Origin: Nitrospira sp.
GTDB lineage: Bacteria; Nitrospirota; Nitrospiria; Nitrospirales; Nitrospiraceae
Reading direction: 5' to 3'
Assembly (NCBI GenBank): GCA_022843785.1
Contig: JALHMZ010000017.1
Span: 1 to 50,473, forward strand
DNA length: 50,473 bases
Shown: positions 31,621 through 39,492 of the stretch, piece by piece
Layout: each line of letters begins with the position of its first letter
Position numbering within the stretch: the stretch's first letter is position 1
Notes under the pieces: generated by a model
The model's database searches: none
The model's input: only the letters and a program-made list of their open reading frames with translations
Told to the model about the DNA's origin: nothing
Made by a program: the position numbers and the translations under genes

Positions 31621-32439
31621 ATGAAGCGGTATCGAATTCCACAAGGCATCAAAGTGCACTTGGACAAGATGGACCCGGATGATACCGGCGACTATAAGAA
31701 GACCGAACAAGGGAAAGAGCAGGCAAAGGCGATTACGTCTGAGCTGATCGGACGCCTCGGAGAACTACAGGAAAGGCTGTACGCGAACGGCGAACGATCA
31801 GTGCTGGTTGTGCTTCAAGGGATGGATACCAGCGGGAAAGACGGGACGATTAAAAGCGTGATGTCAGGCGTCAATCCGCAAGGGTGTCGGGTGGCTTCGT
31901 TTAAGGCCCCGTCGGACCGTGAACGTGCCCACGATTTTCTCTGGCGCGTTCACTATGAAGCTCCGCAGAAAGGGCACATCGGAATCTTCAATCGGTCTCA
32001 TTATGAAGACGTCCTCATTACTCGCGTGCACGGGTGGGTGTCGGAGAAAGCGATCAAGCAGCGATTCAACCAGATTAACGAGTTTGAGAAGCTGTTGTAT
32101 GAAAACGGGACCACCATCCTCAAGTTCTTTCTCCATATTTCAAAAGACGAACAGAAGGAACGGCTCGAGGAACGGATTCGCGATCCTGAGAAACGCTGGA
32201 AGTTCAACGAAGGCGATGTGGAGGAGCGCAAACGCTGGGAGGACTACATGCGTGCTTTTGAAGCCGTGTTGGGTGCTACGAGTATGGTTCATGCACCCTG
32301 GTATGTCGTGCCGGCCAATCGAAAATGGTATCGCAATCTTGTGGTGGCGGAGACGATCGTCGAAGCGATGAAGGGTTTGAGGCTAAAGCGTCCGCCTGAA
32401 CCCAAAGGGGTGGATTTCAGCAAATTGCGAATCGTGTAA
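31621..32439 (+). CDS. ppk2: Polyphosphate kinase 2 family protein
   Basis: 272 aa from the ATG at 31621 (AGGAGAGG upstream; a much longer frame into the SUMF1 gene is spurious). Walker A GMDTSGKD (67-74), Walker B region GIFNRSHYEDVLITRVH, and the lid segment RIRDPEKRWKFNEGDVEERK. These are the PPK2 hallmarks: transfer of phosphate between polyphosphate and nucleotides in the cytoplasm. Whether it prefers mono- or diphosphates (class I, II or III) cannot be read reliably. Confidence 0.93.
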   Translation: MKRYRIPQGIKVHLDKMDPDDTGDYKKTEQGKEQAKAITSELIGRLGELQERLYANGERSVLVVLQGMDTSGKDGTIKSVMSGVNPQGCRVASFKAPSDRERAHDFLWRVHYEAPQKGHIGIFNRSHYEDVLITRVHGWVSEKAIKQRFNQINEFEKLLYENGTTILKFFLHISKDEQKERLEERIRDPEKRWKFNEGDVEERKRWEDYMRAFEAVLGATSMVHAPWYVVPANRKWYRNLVVAETIVEAMKGLRLKRPPEPKGVDFSKLRIV

Positions 32440-32586
32440 CCTCCCCCGGCTTCCGGACGATCGCCGATCGGTGGATCGGAGGGGGGGTGTAAGGTATTGA
32501 ACGGCGAGGCGCAGAGCCAATGGGAGTGACGCGGAAGCCCAATCTCCTATTGATAGGGAGGCGGCGGGCTCATCACTCGCAGACTC

Positions 32587-33048
32587 GTGTTGCCTGTGAA
32601 AAATGAGTATGGCTGGCGCATCCTCTCTTGGGCATGTCGCTTCATCGTCGGCATGGTATGTTTGGCCTCCGCCCTTGGAAAGTCGCTGGATATTCCGGGA
32701 TTTATCGAGGTACTCGGAACCTACCGCTTCTTTCCCGATTGGGGACTCTGGCTGGTCGCAATTGGGATCACCGGTTTGGAATGGGTGCTCGCATTGTGGC
32801 TTTTTTCCGGGTGGCGCATTGAGGGCGGTGCGCTCATCGCGTTGATCCTGTACGGGCTGTATGCGGCCGGCCTCGTCACCACCCTGCTTCGCGGACTCGA
32901 TCTTCCTAATTGTGGTTGCTACGGCGTATTCTTCCCGCAACCGCTTCGATGGTATTCACCGCTGGAAGACCTGGTGTTGGTTGGCATGTGTTATGCGTTA
33001 TGGCGGTTTGCGAGAAAAGCAGGGAAACCCATTGACACCTCTTTCTAA
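32587..33048 (+). CDS. MauE/DoxX-like four-helix membrane protein
   Basis: About 150 aa. Four hydrophobic segments, with FIVGMVCLASALGKSLDIPG in the first pair and DLPNCGCYGVFFPQPLRW before the last helix; the N-C-G-C-F/Y-G pattern is typical of the MauE group of DoxX-like proteins, which help disulfide formation or electron entry in periplasmic proteins. No mau genes are nearby. The start is unclear: TTG at 32587 or GTG at 32593, neither with a good ribosome site. Confidence 0.8.
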   Translation: MLPVKNEYGWRILSWACRFIVGMVCLASALGKSLDIPGFIEVLGTYRFFPDWGLWLVAIGITGLEWVLALWLFSGWRIEGGALIALILYGLYAAGLVTTLLRGLDLPNCGCYGVFFPQPLRWYSPLEDLVLVGMCYALWRFARKAGKPIDTSF

Positions 33049-33160
33049 TAGGCGTACGAGGACAAGTGCGGCTTATGTTTTTTGAAGAGCGGGAGATCGG
33101 ACAGACCGCGCGGCTGTCATCCAGGTCTCTCGATGACTTCACTGAGAAAGGAGGGTGGAT

Positions 33161-33232
33161 ATGGACGATTCGACGCCACCTGGTCCGTCAGGCCCGCCGA
33201 TGCAGGAGCGGGTTTCTCGTCGGTCGTGCTAG
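33161..33232 (+). CDS. Possible 23-aa peptide with strong ribosome site
   Basis: ATG at 33161 preceded by AAAGGAGGGTGG, one of the best ribosome sites in the area, opening a frame of 23 codons: MDDSTPPGPSGPPMQERVSR followed by RSC. It is proline/glycine rich with a basic C-terminus. The gap around it (33049-33498, 450 bp) has no other convincing gene. It could be a leader peptide, a small protein, or a RiPP precursor for the radical SAM enzyme 1.7 kb downstream. No homology support. Confidence 0.3.
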   Translation: MDDSTPPGPSGPPMQERVSRRSC

Positions 33233-33439
33233 CCGATGCTCCACTGGCTGTGCCGTATCGGCACCTCAGGCCAACCGGATGTTAGCCATGTTGTGAGTGG
33301 GGATTGTTCGGCAGCATGAGGAATTTCAGAACCCGGGATCGACGAAGTCTCCCCCGACTGGAACTCAGTACTACCGGTATCGGACGGGTCTAGCGGCCGC
33401 GACAATTGAACATCAGTACGGCGTCCTAAGCGCCACCCT

Positions 33440-33474
33440 ACGGGCGGCCTCCCACCTAGTGCAAGGCCGCCCGT
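33440..33474. terminator. Hairpin before ParB-like gene
   Basis: 11-bp perfect stem ACGGGCGGCCT/AGGCCGCCCGT (33440-33450 with 33464-33474), 13-nt loop, no T-run after it. Placed 24 bp before the ATG of the ParB-like gene, so it may act on translation or end upstream transcripts. Confidence 0.5.
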
Positions 33475-33498
33475 GGTGTATCGTGTGTCAGAGATGTT

Positions 33499-34497
33499 AT
33501 GGCAGAAGCGAAACCAAGAACAGTGCGTGCAACTTCTACTGGGGAACGGCGGAGAAAGCCTGCCGGTGCTTCCACTGGACTTGGAGCGATGGATCTGCAA
33601 TCCACTGCGCCGCCCAGCGAGGTCGCGGCACTACATCACGCCGTCGTCGATGACGGTGGAAAGGTGTTAGCGGTCTATCGTGAGCCCTACGGTGGTCGCT
33701 GGCTTGTCATGGCTGCGCTCCCCATCGACCTTGTGGAACCGACGCCCTATCAACGAAATCTCTCCGATACCCATGTCAGAAAATTGGAAGCGGTGATTGG
33801 AAAGGTCGGCCGGTTCCTCGATCCCATTATCGCCGTGCGCATGGCGATAATCGATCATGACGCAAAGTATTGGACACCGAACGGCAACCATCGCTTATCC
33901 GCCATGCGGACTCTTGGGGCGAAGAGCATTGTGGCAATCGTGGTGCCGGAACCATCAGCAGCCTATCAGATTCTCGCGCTGAATACGGAGAAGGCCCATA
34001 ACCTCCGTGAAAAATCGCTGGAAGTGATTCGGATGTATCGAGAGCTGGCGCAACTCGATGGTGCGCCGGAAGATACCTACGCGCTCGAGTTCGAAGAGCC
34101 GGCATTGATTACGCTGGGGCTCTGTTATGAAGCACGCCCACGATTTAGCGGAGGCGCCTATCACCCAGTGCTGAAACGGGTGGAGGCGTTTCTGAAGAAG
34201 CCGCTGCAGGCAGCCTTGAATATTCGGCAGCAGCAGGCGAACACTCTCCTGGAGCTTGACGATTTAATCGTGAAACAAGTTGAAGCGCTCAAGGCGAAAG
34301 GACTGACCAGCCCGTACCTCAAGAGTTTCGTTGTGGCTCGTGTGAACCCTCTCCGGTTCCGTCCCAAGGATGCATTGCCGTTGTCGTTCACTGATGCGAT
34401 GGGTCGCATGGCCCAGGCCGCGCAGAAGTTCAACCCAGACAAGATCAAGGTGGATGATCTGGCAAAGTCCGGCGGAGTTTCTGACGAACCTGAATAA
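33499..34497 (+). CDS. ParB/Srx-like nuclease-domain protein
   Basis: 332 aa. A basic, low-complexity N-terminus, then a ParB-N-like domain (about 75-155) with LIDLVEPTPYQ-type start (here PIDLVEPTPYQRNLSDTHV), GRFLDPIIAVR and TPNGNHRLSAMRTLG, i.e. the G-x-H-R box that binds CTP or acts as the catalytic loop in the ParB/sulfiredoxin superfamily. No ParA partner or parS site is visible, so a chromosome partition role is not indicated. The remaining C-terminal half is helical. Function unknown. Confidence 0.8.
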   Translation: MAEAKPRTVRATSTGERRRKPAGASTGLGAMDLQSTAPPSEVAALHHAVVDDGGKVLAVYREPYGGRWLVMAALPIDLVEPTPYQRNLSDTHVRKLEAVIGKVGRFLDPIIAVRMAIIDHDAKYWTPNGNHRLSAMRTLGAKSIVAIVVPEPSAAYQILALNTEKAHNLREKSLEVIRMYRELAQLDGAPEDTYALEFEEPALITLGLCYEARPRFSGGAYHPVLKRVEAFLKKPLQAALNIRQQQANTLLELDDLIVKQVEALKAKGLTSPYLKSFVVARVNPLRFRPKDALPLSFTDAMGRMAQAAQKFNPDKIKVDDLAKSGGVSDEPE

Positions 34498-34576
34498 CTA
34501 GACCCGATCTGCCTTGTTTCTCGGGCGATGGCCCATTTAGAATACCCTTTCATTCCAGGATGTAAGGAGGTTGGTC

Positions 34577-34927
34577 ATGGGTCTAGCCGACAATAACTGT
34601 ATTCCCTGTCGTGGAGGAGTTCCGCCGGTGCCGAATGATCGTGCCGAGGCCTTGCTGAAAGAACTGGGTCGAGGGTGGTTGCTCAATGGGCAGGGCCATC
34701 TTGAGCGGCTCTACACGTTCAAAGATTTTGCGCAGGCGTTGGCCTATGTGAACAAGGTGAGTGCCATTGCCGAGGCCGAAGGTCATCACCCCGATCTGTA
34801 TCTCGCCTGGGGGAAGTGCAAAGTCGAAATTTGGACGCACAAGATCAATGGCCTGACGGAAAGCGACTTCTACCTGGCTGCCAAGGCCGATCGGGAGTTT
34901 GAGCCGTTCAGGGTTGCCACCAGCTAA
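34577..34927 (+). CDS. Pterin-4a-carbinolamine dehydratase family protein
   Basis: 116 aa. GGAGG before the ATG at 34577. Contains NNCIPCRGGVPP, the central YTFKDFAQALAYVNKVSAIA and the signature EGHHPDLYLAWGKCKVEIWT, with the H-H-P motif of pterin dehydratases, followed by LTESDFYLAAKAD. The enzyme dehydrates 4a-hydroxytetrahydrobiopterin; in bacteria without aromatic amino acid hydroxylases it often supports molybdopterin or other roles. It lies 40 bp before the radical SAM gene and may be co-transcribed. Confidence 0.9.
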   Translation: MGLADNNCIPCRGGVPPVPNDRAEALLKELGRGWLLNGQGHLERLYTFKDFAQALAYVNKVSAIAEAEGHHPDLYLAWGKCKVEIWTHKINGLTESDFYLAAKADREFEPFRVATS

Positions 34928-34967
34928 TCTGAATCCAACGTTCTGCCATGAACCAACGAGGCAGCAG

Positions 34968-36818
34968 ATGAGTGACCAGGCCCAGGTGGCGCTCGTCAAT
35001 ATGCCGTTCAGCTATGCCAAGTATCCATCTATTCAGCTGGGCACACTCTCCGCGCTCTTGAAATCGAATGCAATCCCTGTCGACTGCCACCATCTGAATG
35101 TCCGGTTTGCCCACCTGATCGGCGTTGAGTTGCACGAGAGCATTTGCGAGAAACGGGCGCTTTTCGGCGAGTGGCTCTTTTCCTCTCTTCTGTTTCGAGA
35201 CAACCCGAAACGCATGGAGTATCCGCAAGTCTTCAAGCCGGTCTTCGAGCAGATTGCTCAAGAGAGTGGCAAGCCAGCCGGATACTTTGAGGAGATCGCG
35301 ACGCGGATCGCTCCTCAGTTTCTGACCTGGGCCCTCACGGCCATTGACTGGGGACAATACAAGTTGGTCGGGTTTACTTCGACTTTCGATCAGAATATCG
35401 CAAGCCTCACGATGGCCAAGCTCATCAAGGATCTGTATCCGGAGGTGACGATCGTTTTCGGCGGGGCCAACTTCGATGGCGAGATGGGGCTTGAACACTT
35501 CCGGGCATTTCCCTTTATCGATCACGTCGTGGTTGGGGAGGGGGAGGAAAGTTTCTTGCCGTTAGTCCGCCGGATCCTGGACGGCAAGACAGAGGATTAT
35601 CCGAACGGAGTGATCTACCGCGAAGGCGAGAAGGTCATGCCCACGCCGAATGCGGCGCTCTTTTCCGATTTTGCCAAGACCGGACCACCCGATTATGACG
35701 ACTATTACCACCTGCTTGCAGAACTGGGCCACAAGGCGCAGGGTCTTGAGCGTATTCTTTTGTACGAAGGCTCACGAGGCTGTTGGTGGGGAGAGAAACA
35801 TCACTGTACGTTTTGCGGACTCAATGCGCAGAGCATGAAGTTCCGGGCAAAGAAGCCCGAGCAGGTCTTAAGGGAGATTGCCGACCTTTCCCAACGTTAC
35901 GATGCCGTGCGGTTTCGTCTCGTCGATAATATTATCGACATGACCTATATCGAGGGCCTCTTCGGCAAGCTGGCTGCGGAGCATTGCGATCTGGATGTAT
36001 TTATCGAGACAAAGAGCAATCTCCAGAAGCATCAGATCAAGACGCTGGCTGCTGGCGGCGTGAAATGCATGCAGCCAGGACTGGAAAGCCTGAGCTTCAA
36101 TCAGCTGCGTGCGATGGACAAGGGTGCCACGCCGATGCAGAACATCATCTGTCTCAAGTGGAGCCTCTACTATCACGTGACGGTGCTCTGGAATATCTTG
36201 CTGGGGTTTCCAGGAGAGACGAACGAGGACTACCAGCGGCAGCTTGATCTGATCCCGTCACTGCTTCACTTCCAGCCGCCGGAAGCCACGGGCAAATTCT
36301 GGTTGCAGCGATTTAGCCCCTACTTCACCAGACCACACGAGTACGGTGTTCGCATCACCGGGCCCGGGATGGCCTATGAATATGTGTACGATGCGCGGCA
36401 GCTGGATCTAAAAAAGATCGCCTACGATTTTGAGTATGAACTCGATAGCTGGCAGGTGGACCCACAACGCTATCAAGAGTTAGTCGCCGCGATTGGAAGT
36501 TGGCAGCGGCTCCACAAGTCCGGAGACCGGCCGTTTCTGTATTATTCTAAAGCGCCGAACTATATGACGATCTACGACGGGCGGAATCCTCAGGCTCCCA
36601 CGCGTCGGCGGTATGACGGCTCGGCCGGGGTGATTATCGAGATTTGTAGTGAAGCGCCAAAGAGTAGGGCACAGATCTGTGCAGCGGTAGCAGAACGAAT
36701 GGATTGTAACGAGGCGGCGCTAGAGCCGGTCCTGACTGAGCTCATCAATCAGCGTGTTCTCTATGAAGAGCGTGGCAAGTGCGTGACGCTAGCCATTCCA
36801 GAGAATCCGTATTTGTGA
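34968..36818 (+). CDS. B12-binding radical SAM protein, RiPP maturation C-methyltransferase type
   Basis: 616 aa. N-terminal cobalamin-binding domain (about 5-200; VALVNMPFSYAKYPSIQLG, VGFTSTFDQNIASL), radical SAM core with GCWWGEKHHCTFCGLN, where the cluster cysteines are C272, C280 and C283 (C-x7-C-x2-C), and a C-terminal extension with GKFWLQRFSPYFTRP. The unusual C-x7-C-x2-C spacing and the WWG-KHHCTFCGLN block are typical of the radical SAM C-methyltransferases associated with ribosomal peptide maturation (TIGR03975-like). GAGG lies upstream of the ATG. No large precursor gene is adjacent; see the 23-codon frame at 33161. Confidence 0.88.
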   Translation: MSDQAQVALVNMPFSYAKYPSIQLGTLSALLKSNAIPVDCHHLNVRFAHLIGVELHESICEKRALFGEWLFSSLLFRDNPKRMEYPQVFKPVFEQIAQESGKPAGYFEEIATRIAPQFLTWALTAIDWGQYKLVGFTSTFDQNIASLTMAKLIKDLYPEVTIVFGGANFDGEMGLEHFRAFPFIDHVVVGEGEESFLPLVRRILDGKTEDYPNGVIYREGEKVMPTPNAALFSDFAKTGPPDYDDYYHLLAELGHKAQGLERILLYEGSRGCWWGEKHHCTFCGLNAQSMKFRAKKPEQVLREIADLSQRYDAVRFRLVDNIIDMTYIEGLFGKLAAEHCDLDVFIETKSNLQKHQIKTLAAGGVKCMQPGLESLSFNQLRAMDKGATPMQNIICLKWSLYYHVTVLWNILLGFPGETNEDYQRQLDLIPSLLHFQPPEATGKFWLQRFSPYFTRPHEYGVRITGPGMAYEYVYDARQLDLKKIAYDFEYELDSWQVDPQRYQELVAAIGSWQRLHKSGDRPFLYYSKAPNYMTIYDGRNPQAPTRRRYDGSAGVIIEICSEAPKSRAQICAAVAERMDCNEAALEPVLTELINQRVLYEERGKCVTLAIPENPYL

Positions 36819-36825
36819 TCCCGCC

Positions 36826-37158
36826 TTACATCGACAGCTTCTCCGCCACGTTGCGCATCTGTACGCCATGGATCAGCGACGCACCTCCGCGGATCGCGCA
36901 GGCCACGTGCACGGCTTCGGTCATCTCTTCGATATTCGACCCCTTTTCGAGCGACGCCTGCGTGTAGGCATCGATGCAGTAGGGACACTGGACGGTATGG
37001 GCCACTGCCAGTGCAATCAAAGATTTTTCGCGCTCGGATAGTGCGCCTTCGGCGAATACCGCACTGTAGTACCCCATGAACTTGTCCCACAGTTCTTTAT
37101 TCCCTTTACCGATGTCAGCAAATTTGCTGAGATCATGCGAATGGTAGTACGAGTCCAT
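36826..37158 (-). CDS. AhpD-like/carboxymuconolactone decarboxylase family protein
   Basis: 110 aa. One AhpD-type helical domain with the redox motif VQCPYCIDAYT (C-x-x-C) and EMTEAVHVACAIRGGA. The start (DSYYHSHDLSKFADIGKG) resembles the peroxidase-like proteins found in arsenosugar-biosynthesis loci, but no arsenic genes are near. Probably a thiol-dependent peroxidase or disulfide reductant in the cytoplasm. Convergent with the radical SAM gene (7 bp between stops). Confidence 0.88.
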   Translation of the reverse strand: MDSYYHSHDLSKFADIGKGNKELWDKFMGYYSAVFAEGALSEREKSLIALAVAHTVQCPYCIDAYTQASLEKGSNIEEMTEAVHVACAIRGGASLIHGVQMRNVAEKLSM

Positions 37159-37208
37159 ACGAGCCTCCTGGAGCGGGGTGAAGAAAATAATGCGGGCCTT
37201 AGAAGGAA

Positions 37209-37493
37209 TTAGGCATGACCGGAAGACGTCGGCTCAGCCTTTGAAAGCACTTCGGAAAAACGATGGCCGACGATGCCGGTGACCTTGGCCATGAGATCCG
37301 TCACTTCTCTCCATTCGTCCGGCAGCAGGTCTTGTTTAAGTTGGGGATGAACTGTCCATTGGGCGTCTATCCGAGTCTCTTTTCTGCGGACAAGGACGCG
37401 GAGTAATTCAATGTCCCAGGTAGCCGGATCGGCGGTGTGTTCACCGGAAGGAGTTCCGTTTGTTTGGCCTGAAGGCGGTGTTGTGCGCGCCAT
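37209..37493 (-). CDS. Hypothetical protein, 94 aa
   Basis: 94 aa. GGGAG before the ATG at 37493. A polar start of about 25 residues rich in threonine, proline and glycine, then a small alpha/beta segment (WDIELLRVLVRRKETRIDAQ, KVTGIVGHRFSEVLSKAE). No signal, membrane segment or known motif. Its stop lies 50 bp upstream of the AhpD-like gene, so the two may be co-transcribed. Confidence 0.55.
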   Translation of the reverse strand: MARTTPPSGQTNGTPSGEHTADPATWDIELLRVLVRRKETRIDAQWTVHPQLKQDLLPDEWREVTDLMAKVTGIVGHRFSEVLSKAEPTSSGHA

Positions 37494-37596
37494 GATTATG
37501 CTCCCAGCACAGTTGCAAAAGCATACCCCATCTACGGTCAGATTGTATATCGGACTATTTTGTGACGCGAGAAGGGGATAGGTATTCGCTCATTGA

Positions 37597-38424
37597 TCAC
37601 GGTGATGAGTTTTTCTGGACCGGTGTTTCGTTCAGGACTGTTAGCATGGCGTGATGGATGTGCCCGTTACTTGCAACTAATTCTTGCCCGTAGAGTGAGA
37701 GGTCACATCCGAGGAAGTCTGTCAGCCGACCTCCGGCTTCTTTCACCAGGATAGATCCGGCAGCCATATCCCACGGGTTGAGTTTTACTTCCCAAAATCC
37801 ATCGAAGCGTCCAGCCGCTACGTAGCACAAGTCTAGCGCTGCAGATCCCGTGCGTCTTATGCCTTGTGCCTTCAGGGCGAATTTGGCGAAGTGATCGAGA
37901 TTGTTTCTCGGAGATTCTCTGATGTCATACGCAAATCCTGTGACGAGGAGACTGTTATCCAGGGTGCTTGCATTCGACACATGGATGGGGTGGCCATTCA
38001 ACTGGGCTCCGCATCCTTCTATTGCCGTGAAGAGGTCATCCCGTGAGGGATCAAAGACTACGCCAAGCACGCAGCGTCCTCGATACTCAAGCCCGATAGA
38101 AACACAATAGGCCGGGAAGCCATGAGCAAAATTCGTGGTGCCGTCAAGCGGATCGATAATCCAGAGATAGGGCGATGGGGACTGCTCAATCCGGCCTTGT
38201 TCTTCGGCCAGGAAGCCATGGGTTGGGAACCGTGTGTGGATATGGTCAATGACGCATCGTTCTGCTGCGTGGTCTGCGTCTGTGACGAGATTGATCGGGT
38301 TCTTATGTTCTATGCGGAACCCAGACTTGGTGAAGTCGAGTAGGATTGATCCAGCTTTTCTCCCTGCTTCGACCGCAACGTCCAACAGAACGCTCATGGG
38401 AATATGCTCAGTGGCAGATAGCAT
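37597..38424 (-). CDS. suhB: Inositol monophosphatase family protein (SuhB-like)
   Basis: 275 aa. Motifs of the magnesium-dependent phosphatase fold: NLVTDADHAAER, FLAEEQG, IDPLDGTTNFAHGFPAYCVS and LNPWDMAAGSILVKEAGG. Length and motif order fit SuhB-type inositol-1-phosphatase, which also serves in rRNA transcription in proteobacteria. Start is either ATG at 38424 or ATG at 38397; neither has a clear ribosome site and the shorter protein fits the usual family length better. Confidence 0.9.
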   Translation of the reverse strand: MLSATEHIPMSVLLDVAVEAGRKAGSILLDFTKSGFRIEHKNPINLVTDADHAAERCVIDHIHTRFPTHGFLAEEQGRIEQSPSPYLWIIDPLDGTTNFAHGFPAYCVSIGLEYRGRCVLGVVFDPSRDDLFTAIEGCGAQLNGHPIHVSNASTLDNSLLVTGFAYDIRESPRNNLDHFAKFALKAQGIRRTGSAALDLCYVAAGRFDGFWEVKLNPWDMAAGSILVKEAGGRLTDFLGCDLSLYGQELVASNGHIHHAMLTVLNETPVQKNSSP

Positions 38425-38659
38425 GCCGGATCATAGCATGCCGAGCAGAGGGGTGAGTATGCTTTGAAATCAGGTCGTTCGGCGTAAGCAGATACGGCCT
38501 GCACTATTATTATAGGCTAGTGATTCCCAAGGCGTTGTAAGTACTCACATTGTAAAGTATGACGTATGCCTACAAGGCTTCTAGGTTCCTGACATGCAAT
38601 GATTACATGCGAGAATAAAGTGCTTATATCAAGCAGATTAATTATTCAATAATAGTATC

Positions 38660-38688
38660 TTGACATAGTTCACAAGCAATGCTATAAA
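38660..38688 (+). promoter_or_regulatory. Consensus sigma70 promoter of the HARE-HTH gene
   Basis: TTGACA (38660-38665), 17-bp spacer, TATAAA (38683-38688), in a distinctly AT-rich stretch. The -10 ends 20 bp before the ATG at 38709. No half-sites of the MerR/B12 type are seen. Confidence 0.75.
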
Positions 38689-38708
38689 GCAAGCATGCTT
38701 TTTGGAGC

Positions 38709-39227
38709 ATGAATGTGGAAGAGCTAACTGACATCCTTGTTGGCCTTGAACAGCGAATTAGTGCCTACAAGAATCGCTTCCAGGAACTCGAGAAAAAGCG
38801 GCGTCGCCTCGACGACGAAATCGCTACTATTAAGAAATATCTTGAGCTTGCAGAAACGCTCTATCGAGTCGAGGCTGATAAAGCCAAGCTTGCCAGCCTT
38901 TCTACTCAGCTGATCACGGATGACCCTAAAGGTGTCCGTCCTCTTCCGGTCATGGATGTGACCGACCAATCACGCGAAATTCTTCTGGGACGCAGTAAGT
39001 ACGTCGGGAAAAGTGTTCCTGAAGCAGCGTACGAAATTCTTCGAGAGTCAAATCGTTCGATGCATGCAAAAGAGCTTGTGCAGCGTTTGGGTGAAGGTGG
39101 GTTGCAAATCAAAGGGAAAACCCCACTTACCTCGATCGCAACCTCACTCAAGCGCGATAGGCGTTTCAGGAAAGTCGGGCCGAACACCTTTGAAGCGGTG
39201 GATGACATGCTGATTCAGGCTGTGTGA
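38709..39227 (+). CDS. Coiled-coil/HARE-HTH domain protein
   Basis: 172 aa. Residues 5-65 form a coiled coil (LEQRISAYKNRFQELEKKRR, DDEIATIKKYLELAETLY). Residues about 98-165 match the HARE-HTH winged helix (VPEAAYEILRESNRSMHAKE, LVQRLGEGGLQIKGKTPLTS, IATSLKRDRRFRKVGPNTF), a domain shared by restriction enzymes, RNA polymerase delta subunit and ASXL proteins that is predicted to bind DNA or modified chromatin. Stand-alone forms are of unknown role. Good promoter upstream; poly-lysine mini-gene and terminator downstream. Confidence 0.85.
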   Translation: MNVEELTDILVGLEQRISAYKNRFQELEKKRRRLDDEIATIKKYLELAETLYRVEADKAKLASLSTQLITDDPKGVRPLPVMDVTDQSREILLGRSKYVGKSVPEAAYEILRESNRSMHAKELVQRLGEGGLQIKGKTPLTSIATSLKRDRRFRKVGPNTFEAVDDMLIQAV

Positions 39228-39271
39228 CGAGCTATTGAGGTCAGTTCAGCAAACATGAATGCCGAAGGGGG

Positions 39272-39319
39272 GTGAGAGTCTTGGCAACGAAGAAAGCAGC
39301 GAAGAAGAAGAAGAAGTAA
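39272..39319 (+). CDS. Possible poly-lysine mini-protein
   Basis: GTG at 39272 (or TTG at 39281) opens a frame of 15 (or 12) codons ending ATKKAAKKKKK. GAAGGGGGG lies just upstream. It lies between the HARE-HTH gene and a terminator, so it is transcribed. The composition recalls the tail of histone H1-like or AlgP-like proteins. It might be a decayed gene end or a genuine basic micropeptide. Confidence 0.3.
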   Translation: MRVLATKKAAKKKKK

Positions 39320-39335
39320 TCCCCGCCCTGAATCA

Positions 39336-39374
39336 TACGCCGGGCGTGAGGCCACTCGCTCCCGGCGTAGTTTT
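39336..39374 (+). terminator. Terminator after HARE-HTH unit
   Basis: 9-bp perfect stem TACGCCGGG/CCCGGCGTA (39336-39344 with 39361-39369) followed by GTTTT. A second hairpin CCCCAGCC/GGCTGGGG at 39457-39483 lies just beyond the lpxC stop and can serve the opposite strand. Confidence 0.7.
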
Positions 39375-39492
39375 CCTCAAAGACCTTCTCCTCGAAAATT
39401 TTCCAGAACAGACTGTTTGGCAGACGGGTTAATGGTCTGCCCGCGAGGCAGCATTACCCCAGCCATAATAGTATGGGCTGGGGCGCGAATGT

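Noticed and set aside
29094..33048. Methylamine utilisation locus (MauG plus MauE)
   Set aside because: The di-heme protein and the MauE-like gene are separated by unrelated genes, and no methylamine dehydrogenase subunits are present.
33066..33296. 76-codon plus-strand frame
   Set aside because: No ribosome site and Arg/Ser-rich shadow-like composition. The overlapping 23-codon frame has the strong ribosome site.
33499..34497. Chromosome partition system (ParB)
   Set aside because: No ParA, no parS-like inverted repeats and no origin features nearby; only the nuclease/CTP-binding fold is supported.
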